Origin: a virus
Strand: one strand, 5' to 3'
IMG/VR virus record: IMGVR_UViG_3300024239_000015
Span: 124,001 to 188,000 of that record
Length of the DNA: 64,000 nt
Positions 16,944-25,143 of the stretch are shown here, one piece after another. Position numbers and translations under genes: made by a program. A model generated the notes under the pieces. The model was not told where the DNA came from and did not search any database. It saw only the letters and a program-made list of their open reading frames with translations. The stretch's first letter is position 1, and the number at the start of each line of letters is the position of its first letter.

Positions 16944-17297
16944 TTACAGTTGAATCACCCACTGTGTGGCACTCAACTTAACCAGTGTGATTTCAGCCGG
17001 CGTGTTTTCTACGTAAGGGGCGTTGTCTACGGTTCCATCAGGCATCAGCAGGTCTGCTCCTGGAATACGGTAGTCGACTCGTCCTACGGAGAATGCTTTT
17101 TGTAAAGTGACTTGATCTTTGATTGCATACGTTGCGTGATCTAACGTCACGGTGACCGAGGTGTCTCTGGTATCCACCACGTACCGTGCCACTCCTGACA
17201 CACGAGAGAGCGTCAGTGTAGGAACGTCAATGGTATCGCCTAACAAGATCGTGTTCGTTCCGGAGACCGATGCTTTTCGTTGAGCTAGATTAATCAT
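16944..17297 (-). CDS. Stand-alone fibre C-terminal domain protein
   Basis: 117 aa from the ATG at 17297, which overlaps the stop of the upstream adaptor and has GGAG nine bases before it. The final part LLMPDGTVDNAPYVE...ATQWVIQL matches the C-terminal domain of the giant fibre (LPDGTTDSNPWFE...DWVVQL) and, more weakly, adaptor A. It looks like that beta domain encoded as a separate small gene, perhaps a tip or capping subunit. Confidence 0.7.
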   Translation of the reverse strand: MINLAQRKASVSGTNTILLGDTIDVPTLTLSRVSGVARYVVDTRDTSVTVTLDHATYAIKDQVTLQKAFSVGRVDYRIPGADLLMPDGTVDNAPYVENTPAEITLVKLSATQWVIQL

Positions 17298-18193
17298 TCT
17301 AAAATACTCCATCGATCTGCAGCAGTTTTCATCACAAAGAACGAGCGATCTAGGTTACAAAGGGCAGAGGTATCGGTTACACCCCACCATTCGAGCAGCT
17401 CTGCTCCTCCTGGGGTTTGTAACGTCCACGTGTGTCCTGGGGTTTGACTGAAAACGATTTTGTCTCCAAGCGCTACTGAGCCAATCGCTGGAAGTGTTGC
17501 AACCAGACCATCTCCGACGTGGTAGTGCTTTGAGACTTGTACCGTAGAGTCTACAGAGAGAAACGTACCAAAAGCAAACCCTACACTTTTATTGACGTTA
17601 GGAAGAATACTGTTGTACGCATTCTCTACGTTACCTAGCCGTGTGAGGATTTCTGTGATCTGAGCTTCGTTTCCTTGCCCCATAGCGTTGAGGATTTCTG
17701 TCAGCGCATTAACAACGTGCTCCATTCCGTAGAGTTCACTCGCGTGGTGTAGGTGAGGAGACGGTGGAAACTGGACAGGTAAACCGACGATGTTCTGCCA
17801 CTGGACAGGACGGTCGTCTAAGTTCAGCGCATCAAGGATCAACTGGATTGCTGCAAAGTTACTGGAGTACGTCCCACCGATGACTTGGTAGTCACAGGAG
17901 AGTGCTCCTTCAATCGCTGGGTTGATAATGTTCACGATCGCGTACACAGGTTTACTGGAACGGATCGTTGCATCGGAGTACAGATACAGTAACTGGTAGT
18001 CGGTGCCTTGAGTCAGTGTTTCTCCGCCAGGCAAACGAGTGAGGACTAAACTCTCTCCGTAAAACGGTCCTTCGTATAACGCAAACGCACGATTCCGGTT
18101 GAGTGGAATCGTTTTCAGCTCCCCTGTAATACGGTTAGTAAGTGCAGTACCCGTCAAATCCAACGGGTACTTAGCAATTGACGGATATGACAT
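17294..18193 (-). CDS. Tail fibre adaptor protein, paralogue B
   Basis: 299 aa. It shares with the gene at 15990-16865 the start YPLDLTGTALTNRITGE, the segment LNLDDRPVQWQNIVGLPVQF and the histidine motif PSPHLHHASELYGM, followed by a short helix and a beta-rich C-terminus. The strong conservation of the His motif against a divergent C-terminus suggests a common attachment/trimerisation part with exchangeable ends. Ribosome site GGAG. Confidence 0.7.
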   Translation of the reverse strand: MSYPSIAKYPLDLTGTALTNRITGELKTIPLNRNRAFALYEGPFYGESLVLTRLPGGETLTQGTDYQLLYLYSDATIRSSKPVYAIVNIINPAIEGALSCDYQVIGGTYSSNFAAIQLILDALNLDDRPVQWQNIVGLPVQFPPSPHLHHASELYGMEHVVNALTEILNAMGQGNEAQITEILTRLGNVENAYNSILPNVNKSVGFAFGTFLSVDSTVQVSKHYHVGDGLVATLPAIGSVALGDKIVFSQTPGHTWTLQTPGGAELLEWWGVTDTSALCNLDRSFFVMKTAADRWSILE

Positions 18194-18208
18194 CTCTGAC
18201 TCCAGGGT

Positions 18209-18691
18209 TTACTTAAGATGGACGGTCGGTAAGTTTAACAACCATAAGTCCTGTGGAACGATTCGGTTTAAGGACTCATCGGTACGGATCAGTGGGATAC
18301 CTGCTTCCTCGAATACAAAAGGTACGTACTCACTACAGATCCACCGATTGGGGTTATGCCAATCCCGTTGGAAGACGATCCCAAAGATGGCTAAGTAGTC
18401 GTAGTGTTTTCCAAGCTCTGCCTCGGCGATTGCTTTGGCGTTGAGGTAAGTGGCAGCATCTACAGTAACCGATACCACAGCAACAGATTTGTAACGGTCT
18501 ATAAAGTCGTTTAAAGAAGTCGTGATCACTCCTTTAAACGCAACAGCTTCATAGACTTTCGGTTGACTGAGGTAATGCGGGTGGTCAAACAACAACCCGC
18601 AGTGACTCCACTTTGACCACGTCCATCCACGAATGGCTTTACCGCCTATCTTTGTACTTGAACCAAAAATGATCTTCAGTTCACATTCCAT
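18209..18691 (-). CDS. Permuted papain-like (NlpC/P60 superfamily) enzyme
   Basis: 160 aa from ATG at 18691, selected for AAAGGAG six to seven bases upstream. The order His30 (KWSHCGLLF), Glu48 (KVYEAV), Cys119 (RWICSEYV) is that of permuted papain-fold hydrolases such as YiiX/YaeF-type proteins, which cleave amide or ester bonds in cell-wall or lipid substrates. GKHYDYLAIFG before the Cys is also typical. It lies inside the fibre cluster, so it may be virion-associated and act on the cell surface, or be a moron. The catalytic set appears intact. Confidence 0.65.
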   Translation of the reverse strand: MECELKIIFGSSTKIGGKAIRGWTWSKWSHCGLLFDHPHYLSQPKVYEAVAFKGVITTSLNDFIDRYKSVAVVSVTVDAATYLNAKAIAEAELGKHYDYLAIFGIVFQRDWHNPNRWICSEYVPFVFEEAGIPLIRTDESLNRIVPQDLWLLNLPTVHLK

Positions 18692-18726
18692 GACTTTTCT
18701 CCTTTTACGGGGTGGACGTAGCGTAC

Positions 18727-19197
18727 TCATGCTAAAAACGTGATGTCGGCAGACACTACTTTAAACGGAGCTCCGATGGCCTTCAACGCCACGTTACAAC
18801 GGTCAATCAGAATTTTCCAGTCTCCGCCAACGTCAGGTATTTTACCCCAAATAGTTAACTCGCCGTCTACAATAGTGGCGTTGAGGTATACTTCGTCTGT
18901 CGTCGCACGGCCAGCAGCGTGTCTCACGAACGGTAATTTTAAAACCATGGGTTGTCCTTCCAACGGATGTCCTTCCGGCCACACGTAGCTGATCTCCAGT
19001 AACGGCGTGCCGTCTTGAGCTTTTAAGCCGGCAGATACAGATAACGTATCTGCCGGAGAGCAGTAGTAAAAGCCGTTGGGATACGGCAGTGCCTCAACTC
19101 CCGCCACAGTTACGTTTTTATTGGGTAAGATCACGTCGAGTCTGAGATCGACCGCGATTGTAGGTTGTTCGCGCGCGTCTATGATGCTATTCGTCAT
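18727..19197 (-). CDS. Hypothetical fibre-operon protein (156 aa)
   Basis: 156 aa, beta-rich, not recognised. It lies between the beta-propeller (19208) and the permuted papain-like gene, with tight spacing and a GAGGAA ribosome site. The segment DGELTIWGKIPDVGGDWKIL suggests a small beta-barrel or carbohydrate-binding-like domain. Probably part of a fibre or its assembly. Confidence 0.65.
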   Translation of the reverse strand: MTNSIIDAREQPTIAVDLRLDVILPNKNVTVAGVEALPYPNGFYYCSPADTLSVSAGLKAQDGTPLLEISYVWPEGHPLEGQPMVLKLPFVRHAAGRATTDEVYLNATIVDGELTIWGKIPDVGGDWKILIDRCNVALKAIGAPFKVVSADITFLA

Positions 19198-19207
19198 CGA
19201 TCGTTCC

Positions 19208-20482
19208 TCATTTTATTCTAACGTAATCGTACTGACCCGATACACTATCGTACACTGAACCAGCAGCCGGAATACTTATCACACCACCCCCGCTAGTCAC
19301 GGATGTGAGTGTTTGATTGGGTAGCGACATGGCTCCTCTCTTTCCCTGTATGAAAACATTGGCAGCACTTTTCACTCCGTACGGACGAATGGTTGTCATC
19401 TCCCACGTAATCAGATCCGCTGTTCTCCACACCTGAGCGAGTGGGTTAGTACTCGGATGCTCGTAAGCGTACCAGTACCCGTCCGCATAAAAGGAGGTAT
19501 ACAACGCAAAACCATTGGGTGATACCACATCAACACGCGACCAAGAAACACCGCTGTCGTTGCTGTAATAAAAACCAGAACGTAAACGTACTGGGTCGTA
19601 AAAAGGAACACAGAGTTTATGAGATGCTGGGCCCAAGAAAAAGAACCCGATGGTCGCGTTAGTTCCAAAAACAGCTGGAGCCGGACCATCCGTCGACACG
19701 TCCATCGATATCCCAGCAGACCAAGTCCCAGTCGCGCCGGTAGCGGAGCGATAGGCTCGAAAAATATAAGAGCCGTTCGACCACAACGCAACTACGTTTG
19801 TGCCGTCGTGTATCAAATCGATTAAATTTGGTTCTGTGGCTGTGTAGCTCGCGATTGTTGGGGCTCCGGTGGTTGAAATCAGTGCGATGTAAGCTGTGTC
19901 GCTAGATTTTGTGTTCGAGTGAGCGTACATTCGGGAAGAATCGCTCGTCGTGCGCACTGCCGTGCCGGCGGCAAAAGCGATCGCCGATCCTCCATTAGCG
20001 GTACTCCACGTTATCGCGTCGGTCGACGTGTGTATTCTCGACTCAGAATCAACAGCGAAATACCGAGAAATTCCTGGGACGTACGCATTCCCGATCACTC
20101 TCTGGTTTTGGGTGATCGTAGGACTAACAGTACAACGCACCCACGTCAACCCTCCGTCATCGGAATACCATGCCGCACAATCCGCGGCATTACTGCCGGT
20201 GTGGATTAAACTCAACCTGTTAGAAGGCCCCAGAGCATGAAATGCCGCAACGGTGTTCTTGGCGTCGCGTAATAAAACATTGAGTGGTATCCAAAGTTTA
20301 CCGGGCGTCCAGTAAGTTGTATCGTAGTAGTTCTGGTCTCTCTCGAGGAACCCTACTTGTAGGTAGACTCTACCACCAGTTTCGTAACGCACATCGGTGG
20401 TACCTCGATACATCCTTATCAACTCACCGACTTCAGCGCCAGCGGCGCTGCTGTTGGGAAAAAATTGACTAAAATCAGCCAT
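19208..20482 (-). CDS. Beta-propeller (BNR/Asp-box) tail fibre protein
   Basis: 424-aa paralogue of the protein at 7040-8257, with Asp-box motifs YSDDGGLTWVRC, TSTDAITWST and YYSNDSGVSWSR spaced through the chain. The N-terminal YDTTYWTPGKLWIP and the C-terminal YDYVRIK are shared with the paralogue and probably mount the propeller. Likely receptor-binding. It follows adaptor A directly, suggesting that adaptor plus propeller form one fibre type. Confidence 0.7.
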   Translation of the reverse strand: MADFSQFFPNSSAAGAEVGELIRMYRGTTDVRYETGGRVYLQVGFLERDQNYYDTTYWTPGKLWIPLNVLLRDAKNTVAAFHALGPSNRLSLIHTGSNAADCAAWYSDDGGLTWVRCTVSPTITQNQRVIGNAYVPGISRYFAVDSESRIHTSTDAITWSTANGGSAIAFAAGTAVRTTSDSSRMYAHSNTKSSDTAYIALISTTGAPTIASYTATEPNLIDLIHDGTNVVALWSNGSYIFRAYRSATGATGTWSAGISMDVSTDGPAPAVFGTNATIGFFFLGPASHKLCVPFYDPVRLRSGFYYSNDSGVSWSRVDVVSPNGFALYTSFYADGYWYAYEHPSTNPLAQVWRTADLITWEMTTIRPYGVKSAANVFIQGKRGAMSLPNQTLTSVTSGGGVISIPAAGSVYDSVSGQYDYVRIK

Positions 20483-20494
20483 TTATAAAACTCC

Positions 20495-21919
20495 TCACAC
20501 ACCAGCTGTGGTGGTTGCAAACAGACGCCATTTATTCAGAGCCGTAGAGTAGATCAACCGACCCCCCACACGAGACTCATTCACGACTAACGTGCCATCT
20601 GTCATTATGTTTTTACCATTCCCATTGAACGTCATTGGGTTTGTTTCGAAATCAGTGTCGCTCGCGACCCATTCCACCGCTTCACCATCACTTGGATTAA
20701 ACGGCAAAAAGTAGGTACACGGACCTAACGCGTTGTCTGGATACAATTGAATTCCACTGGCAAGGTAAGAGTTATTCAGCGGCATGACCCATTTCCCACT
20801 CTCCTGCTCGAACGTGAATTCCATCAACGTGTTCACTACTACCCCAGCGTTTAATACCACCACGTTTCCGCTGGTTTGCGTGTAGTTAGCGACATTGACA
20901 GCTAAGCCGTCTTTCTTCACCGTCACAGTACCCGGTACGTACTTAAACCGATACTCTGTTTGACCAGCGGTAGCGACGATCCTCACGTACCGACTTTGAT
21001 GCCGTGTACTTGGGTTTAACAAGAACCACTGAGCACTACGATGTACCAACTGGTAACTACAACCCGCTTTGATATCACCTGGCGCTAAAGGACGTGTGTT
21101 GTCTTTATACACCGTCAGTGCAGATAACGCACCAATCTTTGCAGTGACTGGACCTGTGTTGGTGTATGTCGCTACGAAACTGATCAACAACCCTTCTGCG
21201 TAGTTAGTAAGGGTGTACGTCCCCGGTTGGTTGAGTTCCAACACGTTATCCGTCCCACCTGCAAACCCAGTACTCGCACCAGAGAGCTGGGCTTGGAACT
21301 GTCCTGTGAGCTCCGATTGTTTCACGTACTGTGCGTGGGCATCTGGGTCATTTCTGTGCACCAGTATAGCCTGCGTAATCGCTGCGCTGTTGCTCGTGAT
21401 GTTCTGCGCGATCTCACGTATCGCGTCTACGACTTCATTCATCCCCACTAAGTCACTGGAGTGGTGAGTGTGGAGCAATGGGTCATACACGTACGGTTTG
21501 GCCGCTACGCTTTCCCACGTGGTGGTACGGGGGTCTACTAACACATTCGCTAACGTGTTGAGTAACTCGATTTCGTTTAAGGTGTAAGGACCACCTAGCG
21601 TTTGGTACGTGAGTTCTAATCGACCTGTGAACGCCGTGTTCGTTAACAGTAAACTACCATACACCGGCTTAAACGGTTCGGTGTTACTCTGTGCTTCGAA
21701 CGCATGTGTGAGCACAAAGTCGATATTCTTCGTTAAGTACAGTCCGCTTGTGACGTCTTTGACTAAAACGCTCTCTCCAAAGTAAGGAGCGCAGCGTGGG
21801 ATAATAAAATTGTACACACGGCCAGGATCGGCAGTGATCTCATGCACTTCCCTCTCGATTTTATTCGAGACGGCCTCTCCTCCCGGATCAAGGGGAAAGG
21901 TATAGCTCAGTTGTAACAT
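20495..21919 (-). CDS. Tail fibre adaptor protein, paralogue A (longest)
   Basis: 474 aa. The N-terminal part resembles the two other adaptors (FPLDPGGEAVSNKIEREVHEI; LELTYQTLGGPYT; histidine motif LLHTHHSSDLVGM), followed by a longer C-terminal region with segments VRIVATAGQTEYRFKYVPG and a terminal domain MTDGTLVVNESRVGG. It opens the leftward fibre operon from 21919. Likely connects the beta-propeller encoded next to the tail or baseplate. Confidence 0.7.
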   Translation of the reverse strand: MLQLSYTFPLDPGGEAVSNKIEREVHEITADPGRVYNFIIPRCAPYFGESVLVKDVTSGLYLTKNIDFVLTHAFEAQSNTEPFKPVYGSLLLTNTAFTGRLELTYQTLGGPYTLNEIELLNTLANVLVDPRTTTWESVAAKPYVYDPLLHTHHSSDLVGMNEVVDAIREIAQNITSNSAAITQAILVHRNDPDAHAQYVKQSELTGQFQAQLSGASTGFAGGTDNVLELNQPGTYTLTNYAEGLLISFVATYTNTGPVTAKIGALSALTVYKDNTRPLAPGDIKAGCSYQLVHRSAQWFLLNPSTRHQSRYVRIVATAGQTEYRFKYVPGTVTVKKDGLAVNVANYTQTSGNVVVLNAGVVVNTLMEFTFEQESGKWVMPLNNSYLASGIQLYPDNALGPCTYFLPFNPSDGEAVEWVASDTDFETNPMTFNGNGKNIMTDGTLVVNESRVGGRLIYSTALNKWRLFATTTAGV

Positions 21920-21991
21920 ATGAATGATCTCTCTTCGATGTACCGTGGGTTAACATAGAATTACCTCGGTCTTTACCATGGAGTAGCCCCA

Positions 21992-23227
21992 GTGTATAGC
22001 TATATTACCGCCTTTGTACAGACGTCCGTTTACGACGGACAGTACCGTCAGACCGACATCCAACACCTGCAATTGAACCAAATCTTTTTCAGGTATCCAC
22101 GGGGGTACGTCCTCTTAAACAATGACGTCTTCAGTCGTGAGGAGACCTTAAACCTGTACGACTTACCAGAAATCTGGAGAACCTCAGAGTACACACTCAA
22201 CCAGTTCTTAGTCCAGAATGGAAACTTGGTGTTACCGACCACCACCAACCCTTTGACGTTTACGTGGCATAGAGCGCAGTACTACAACGTCCACTACGCT
22301 ACGTTTAAACAAACGCCAGTGAACCGAGCGTTTCATATCGACTACGAACTCTCGTATGACCAACAGATTGACGTGTTACTCACGAAACCTTCCGTGGATT
22401 ACTTTGCTATCCAGCAAAACTGTTTATTCACCGCAGGAGGTTTACTGCACTTTACAGAAGGAGCAGTGCATGGTCTTACAGTCTACGATGCAGCAAGAAC
22501 CTTACGCAAGAAGAATGATAACCAAATGGGGATCATTGACTTCCAACGGGTGTCTACGCTCTCGTGTGTGAACCTGACTCGACACGACGTCTACAAACAA
22601 AAAGACACACAGCCTTTGTCTGACGTGCTGTACGTGAGTTTACCGGAACCGATCAACGGACGAAAAGTCCTCCTTTCTATAGGAGGGTTTTTAGTCGTAC
22701 CCGATCAACACAACTTTCTGGTAGGGGACCAGACCTACAAGATTGACTTCAAACGGTTTAACTGGCTAGAGCGATTCTTTATCCTCCAACGGTTAACGGA
22801 CATGGACTGGGAAATAGAACACTTAGGGGAGTACGCATCGAAAGAGCAAGTCTTTGCCGATGAAACTATCCGTAAACTGTTTGACTTGTCTCAGACGTTT
22901 GTGATCTACTTAGACCTGGAAGAAGAACTCTTCATTACCAGACACCCCGTGGAGCAGTCGAAGTTACCTGGACTTTACTACAGCTACGAGAAAATCGGTT
23001 TACCATTACTTGGTAGTGAAGGCAGACTCATCGATTACAAACACAGTAAGTTCGCTGGCGTGTGGAGTTTGCAAACCAACGACTACATGGATCGTACCAA
23101 CATTTTCCATTCTACGGATTGGGTAGAAACTCCAGAAGTCGTAGGAGAGTTTCCAGATCCAAACAAACCTGCGAAATACGCTGGTGCGCATTTCTTGGTG
23201 TTCTCTAAGTCCTCAACGGAGACCTAA
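21992..23227 (+). CDS. Virion structural protein (411 aa)
   Basis: 411 aa, large, Tyr/Phe-rich, no signal peptide, read rightward from a GTG at 21992 with GGAG eight bases before it. It looks like a phiKZ-type tail or baseplate structural protein, but no specific family is recognised. It is divergent from the fibre operon and directly precedes the spanin pair. A role in attachment of fibres is possible from position only. Confidence 0.6.
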   Translation: MYSYITAFVQTSVYDGQYRQTDIQHLQLNQIFFRYPRGYVLLNNDVFSREETLNLYDLPEIWRTSEYTLNQFLVQNGNLVLPTTTNPLTFTWHRAQYYNVHYATFKQTPVNRAFHIDYELSYDQQIDVLLTKPSVDYFAIQQNCLFTAGGLLHFTEGAVHGLTVYDAARTLRKKNDNQMGIIDFQRVSTLSCVNLTRHDVYKQKDTQPLSDVLYVSLPEPINGRKVLLSIGGFLVVPDQHNFLVGDQTYKIDFKRFNWLERFFILQRLTDMDWEIEHLGEYASKEQVFADETIRKLFDLSQTFVIYLDLEEELFITRHPVEQSKLPGLYYSYEKIGLPLLGSEGRLIDYKHSKFAGVWSLQTNDYMDRTNIFHSTDWVETPEVVGEFPDPNKPAKYAGAHFLVFSKSSTET

Positions 23228-23231
23228 CTCT

Positions 23232-23822
23232 ATGTTTAATTTATTTAGTATACCGATCTCACCCGAAGGATGGAAAACCATCCGACAGGTGGTGTTGTTT
23301 GTTCTGTGTGTGGTGTTCCTTGTAGGGGGTGGGTATTACCTCGGGAAGAAAGCAGAACAAACCGCACAGGCGGAACGTAAAGTCGTAGCTCTGGAAAAGT
23401 ATCAAAAAGATACGGAAACCCTCCGTGAGCAGCGAGATGAGTTACAAAAAAAGTACGCGAACAAAACTGAAACCGTACGTATTGAATACAGAGAGGTAAT
23501 TAAGTATGTGGACAAAACTGAAACTGAGCTTGTGGATCAGCTTCGCAATGATAAACTTAGGTTGTCAGTCCGCCTCCGTGACGCAGAGGCCAGTGCCGCC
23601 ACCGCTAATCTTGCAGCCTCCGCCATCGGAACTCATGCAGAACGTCGAGCCGAACTTCACGAAGAGACTGCTACAGCTCTTATCCGTCTCACCAGCGACG
23701 CTGATAGAACCGCAGTCACCCTTGGTTCCTGCCAACGATACATCCAACTCCAGTACGACCAAGTAAACGAGTATAACTCAAAGAACGCTGAGTTTTACAA
23801 AGAAAACGGGTATACCTTTTAA
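23232..23822 (+). CDS. Rz: i-spanin (Rz-like)
   Basis: 196 aa from ATG at 23232, ten bases after GGAG. It has a single N-terminal membrane segment (about residues 17-36), then a long periplasmic coiled coil (AQAERKVVALEKYQKDTETLREQRDEL and beyond; here abbreviated). The end GSCQRYIQLQYDQV resembles the conserved C-terminus of lambda Rz-type inner-membrane spanins. Together with the embedded Rz1 it should bridge and fuse inner and outer membranes in the last step of lysis. Confidence 0.88.
   Translation: MFNLFSIPISPEGWKTIRQVVLFVLCVVFLVGGGYYLGKKAEQTAQAERKVVALEKYQKDTETLREQRDELQKKYANKTETVRIEYREVIKYVDKTETELVDQLRNDKLRLSVRLRDAEASAATANLAASAIGTHAERRAELHEETATALIRLTSDADRTAVTLGSCQRYIQLQYDQVNEYNSKNAEFYKENGYTF
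23506..23766 (+). CDS. Rz1: o-spanin (Rz1-like lipoprotein) embedded in Rz
   Basis: 86-aa protein entirely inside the i-spanin gene in another frame. It has a lipoprotein signal (MWTKLKLSLWISFAMINLGC, lipid-modified Cys20) and a proline-rich region (VPPPLILQPPPSEL), the hallmarks of Rz1 outer-membrane spanins. AGAGG precedes the ATG by about ten bases. This fully nested arrangement matches lambda and confirms a Gram-negative host. Confidence 0.85.
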   Translation: MWTKLKLSLWISFAMINLGCQSASVTQRPVPPPLILQPPPSELMQNVEPNFTKRLLQLLSVSPATLIEPQSPLVPANDTSNSSTTK

Positions 23823-23846
23823 AGCAAAAAAGAAATGAAGCAACAT

Positions 23847-23877
23847 ATAGAGGAGTCCCGTTGTGGGACTCCTCTAT
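23847..23877. terminator. Bidirectional terminator hairpin
   Basis: 13-bp stem ATAGAGGAGTCCC / GGGACTCCTCTAT between the convergent spanin and 243-aa genes. The A-rich stretch on its left gives a T-rich tail for leftward transcripts. Confidence 0.75.
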
Positions 23878-23887
23878 GCGGGTTAGT

Positions 23888-24619
23888 TTACGCGCCTACG
23901 CTTTGGTCTACCTTGGATAAGATAAAGTCAAATTCGTAGTCTGCTAACTTCAGGTTGATGCGGTTTCCTTCAGCGCCTAAAGTCGACAGGTCTGAGTTTT
24001 GTATCAGACTGACTAGACGGTACAACAACCAGAAACGTACAGCGCCAGTTTTTACGAAGTTTGGTACGTAGGTTAATACGTATTCAACGGCTGTCAGTAA
24101 ATCGTCTGGGTCTAAGTTACTGTTCGGTAACACGGACACAGTACGCTTCCTGTTCACAACCATCGACAATTCAAATCTGTCGCTGTTGGTAGGTTTGTCG
24201 GTGTACTTCGTTTTACCATCGGGAGCCAAACCAATCTCAATGGTGAAACCAGGGGCGATTTCATTTAAGTTCAGTCGGTTCCACTCGCTGTGGGCGTAGA
24301 AGTAACCGATGTCACTGAAATCCACAGCATCGGTAGCTAACGCTTTTAAGATTTCAAAGTGTTCAGCTATCCGCGTTTTGTAGAAGTCCAGTTGTGGTTC
24401 GTACCCGCCGATGTTTTTATACGGCACCAGTGCGTCAAACGCTTTTGGTAAGTCACGCATCAGTAAACCAAAGTCCGGATACTCCGTCTGGAAACTCAGT
24501 TGATGTGCCCAACCCGCTGGAGTGTGAATACCGACATCGCCCGTGTCCACATTAACGCTGGCTTGCCAGATGTAGTGAAATGTTGGTAAAAGTGCTTGTG
24601 TGGTTGTTGGTGTAGACAT
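23888..24619 (-). CDS. Hypothetical protein (243 aa)
   Basis: 243-aa soluble protein ending the leftward accessory block, behind AAAGGAG. It is not recognised. It has an aromatic-rich N-terminal half (TFHYIWQASVNVDTGDVG) and a C-terminal helical region (FVKTGAVRFWLLYRLVSLI) that is hydrophobic but probably not membrane-spanning. The neighbouring genes are enzyme-like accessory proteins. Confidence 0.7.
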   Translation of the reverse strand: MSTPTTTQALLPTFHYIWQASVNVDTGDVGIHTPAGWAHQLSFQTEYPDFGLLMRDLPKAFDALVPYKNIGGYEPQLDFYKTRIAEHFEILKALATDAVDFSDIGYFYAHSEWNRLNLNEIAPGFTIEIGLAPDGKTKYTDKPTNSDRFELSMVVNRKRTVSVLPNSNLDPDDLLTAVEYVLTYVPNFVKTGAVRFWLLYRLVSLIQNSDLSTLGAEGNRINLKLADYEFDFILSKVDQSVGA

Positions 24620-24652
24620 TAAAGTCTCCTTTTGGTTGATTGCGTTGTTGTT

Positions 24653-25135
24653 TTAAACAGAAAACCCAAAGACCATACGGATCTGTCCGTATTCTTCGGT
24701 GAGCCGTTTTACTTCATCGACCAATGATACAATCGGGGTTTTCAGAACCCCCAAGTTATTCAGAGCATCGATGTTCCGATGGTACCACTGAATCAGCAGT
24801 TCACCATAGAGCCAACTGTGGGTGTGGTCACCAATGAACAACAGACCACTTTGAGTTCTTGTCTTACCCATAAACACAGTTTCAATAGGGTTAGTTAACT
24901 GTATATGGTCGCCGTTTACAAGTTGTAGGTCGTCGGGTAGTCCATTTATCCTCACCACAGAAGTGTCCACGCCGTGACTTTGCAGATAGGTTAAGTGGAC
25001 GGTTGGCGCGCCTACCAAGGCCGCAAACAAAACGTAGTTGCGGCCAAAGGTCCAGTTGTGTGATACATCCACCCACCGCGTTTGTTCGCCGACCTGTATT
25101 TTCTTCTGAAACGTACCGTGTATATCAGTACCCAT
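24653..25135 (-). CDS. MGTDIH-family conserved phage protein
   Basis: 160 aa starting MGTDIHGTFQKK. The pattern MG-x-DIH at the very N-terminus, RNY-x-LFA in the middle (GRNYVLFAALVG), a LP-x-D segment (GLPDDLQ) and a GDHTHSWLY segment recur in a conserved but uncharacterised family found in phages and bacteria, as I remember it. The conserved Asp/His residues could bind a metal. No function is known to me. Confidence 0.65.
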   Translation of the reverse strand: MGTDIHGTFQKKIQVGEQTRWVDVSHNWTFGRNYVLFAALVGAPTVHLTYLQSHGVDTSVVRINGLPDDLQLVNGDHIQLTNPIETVFMGKTRTQSGLLFIGDHTHSWLYGELLIQWYHRNIDALNNLGVLKTPIVSLVDEVKRLTEEYGQIRMVFGFSV

Positions 25136-25143
25136 TTAAAACC

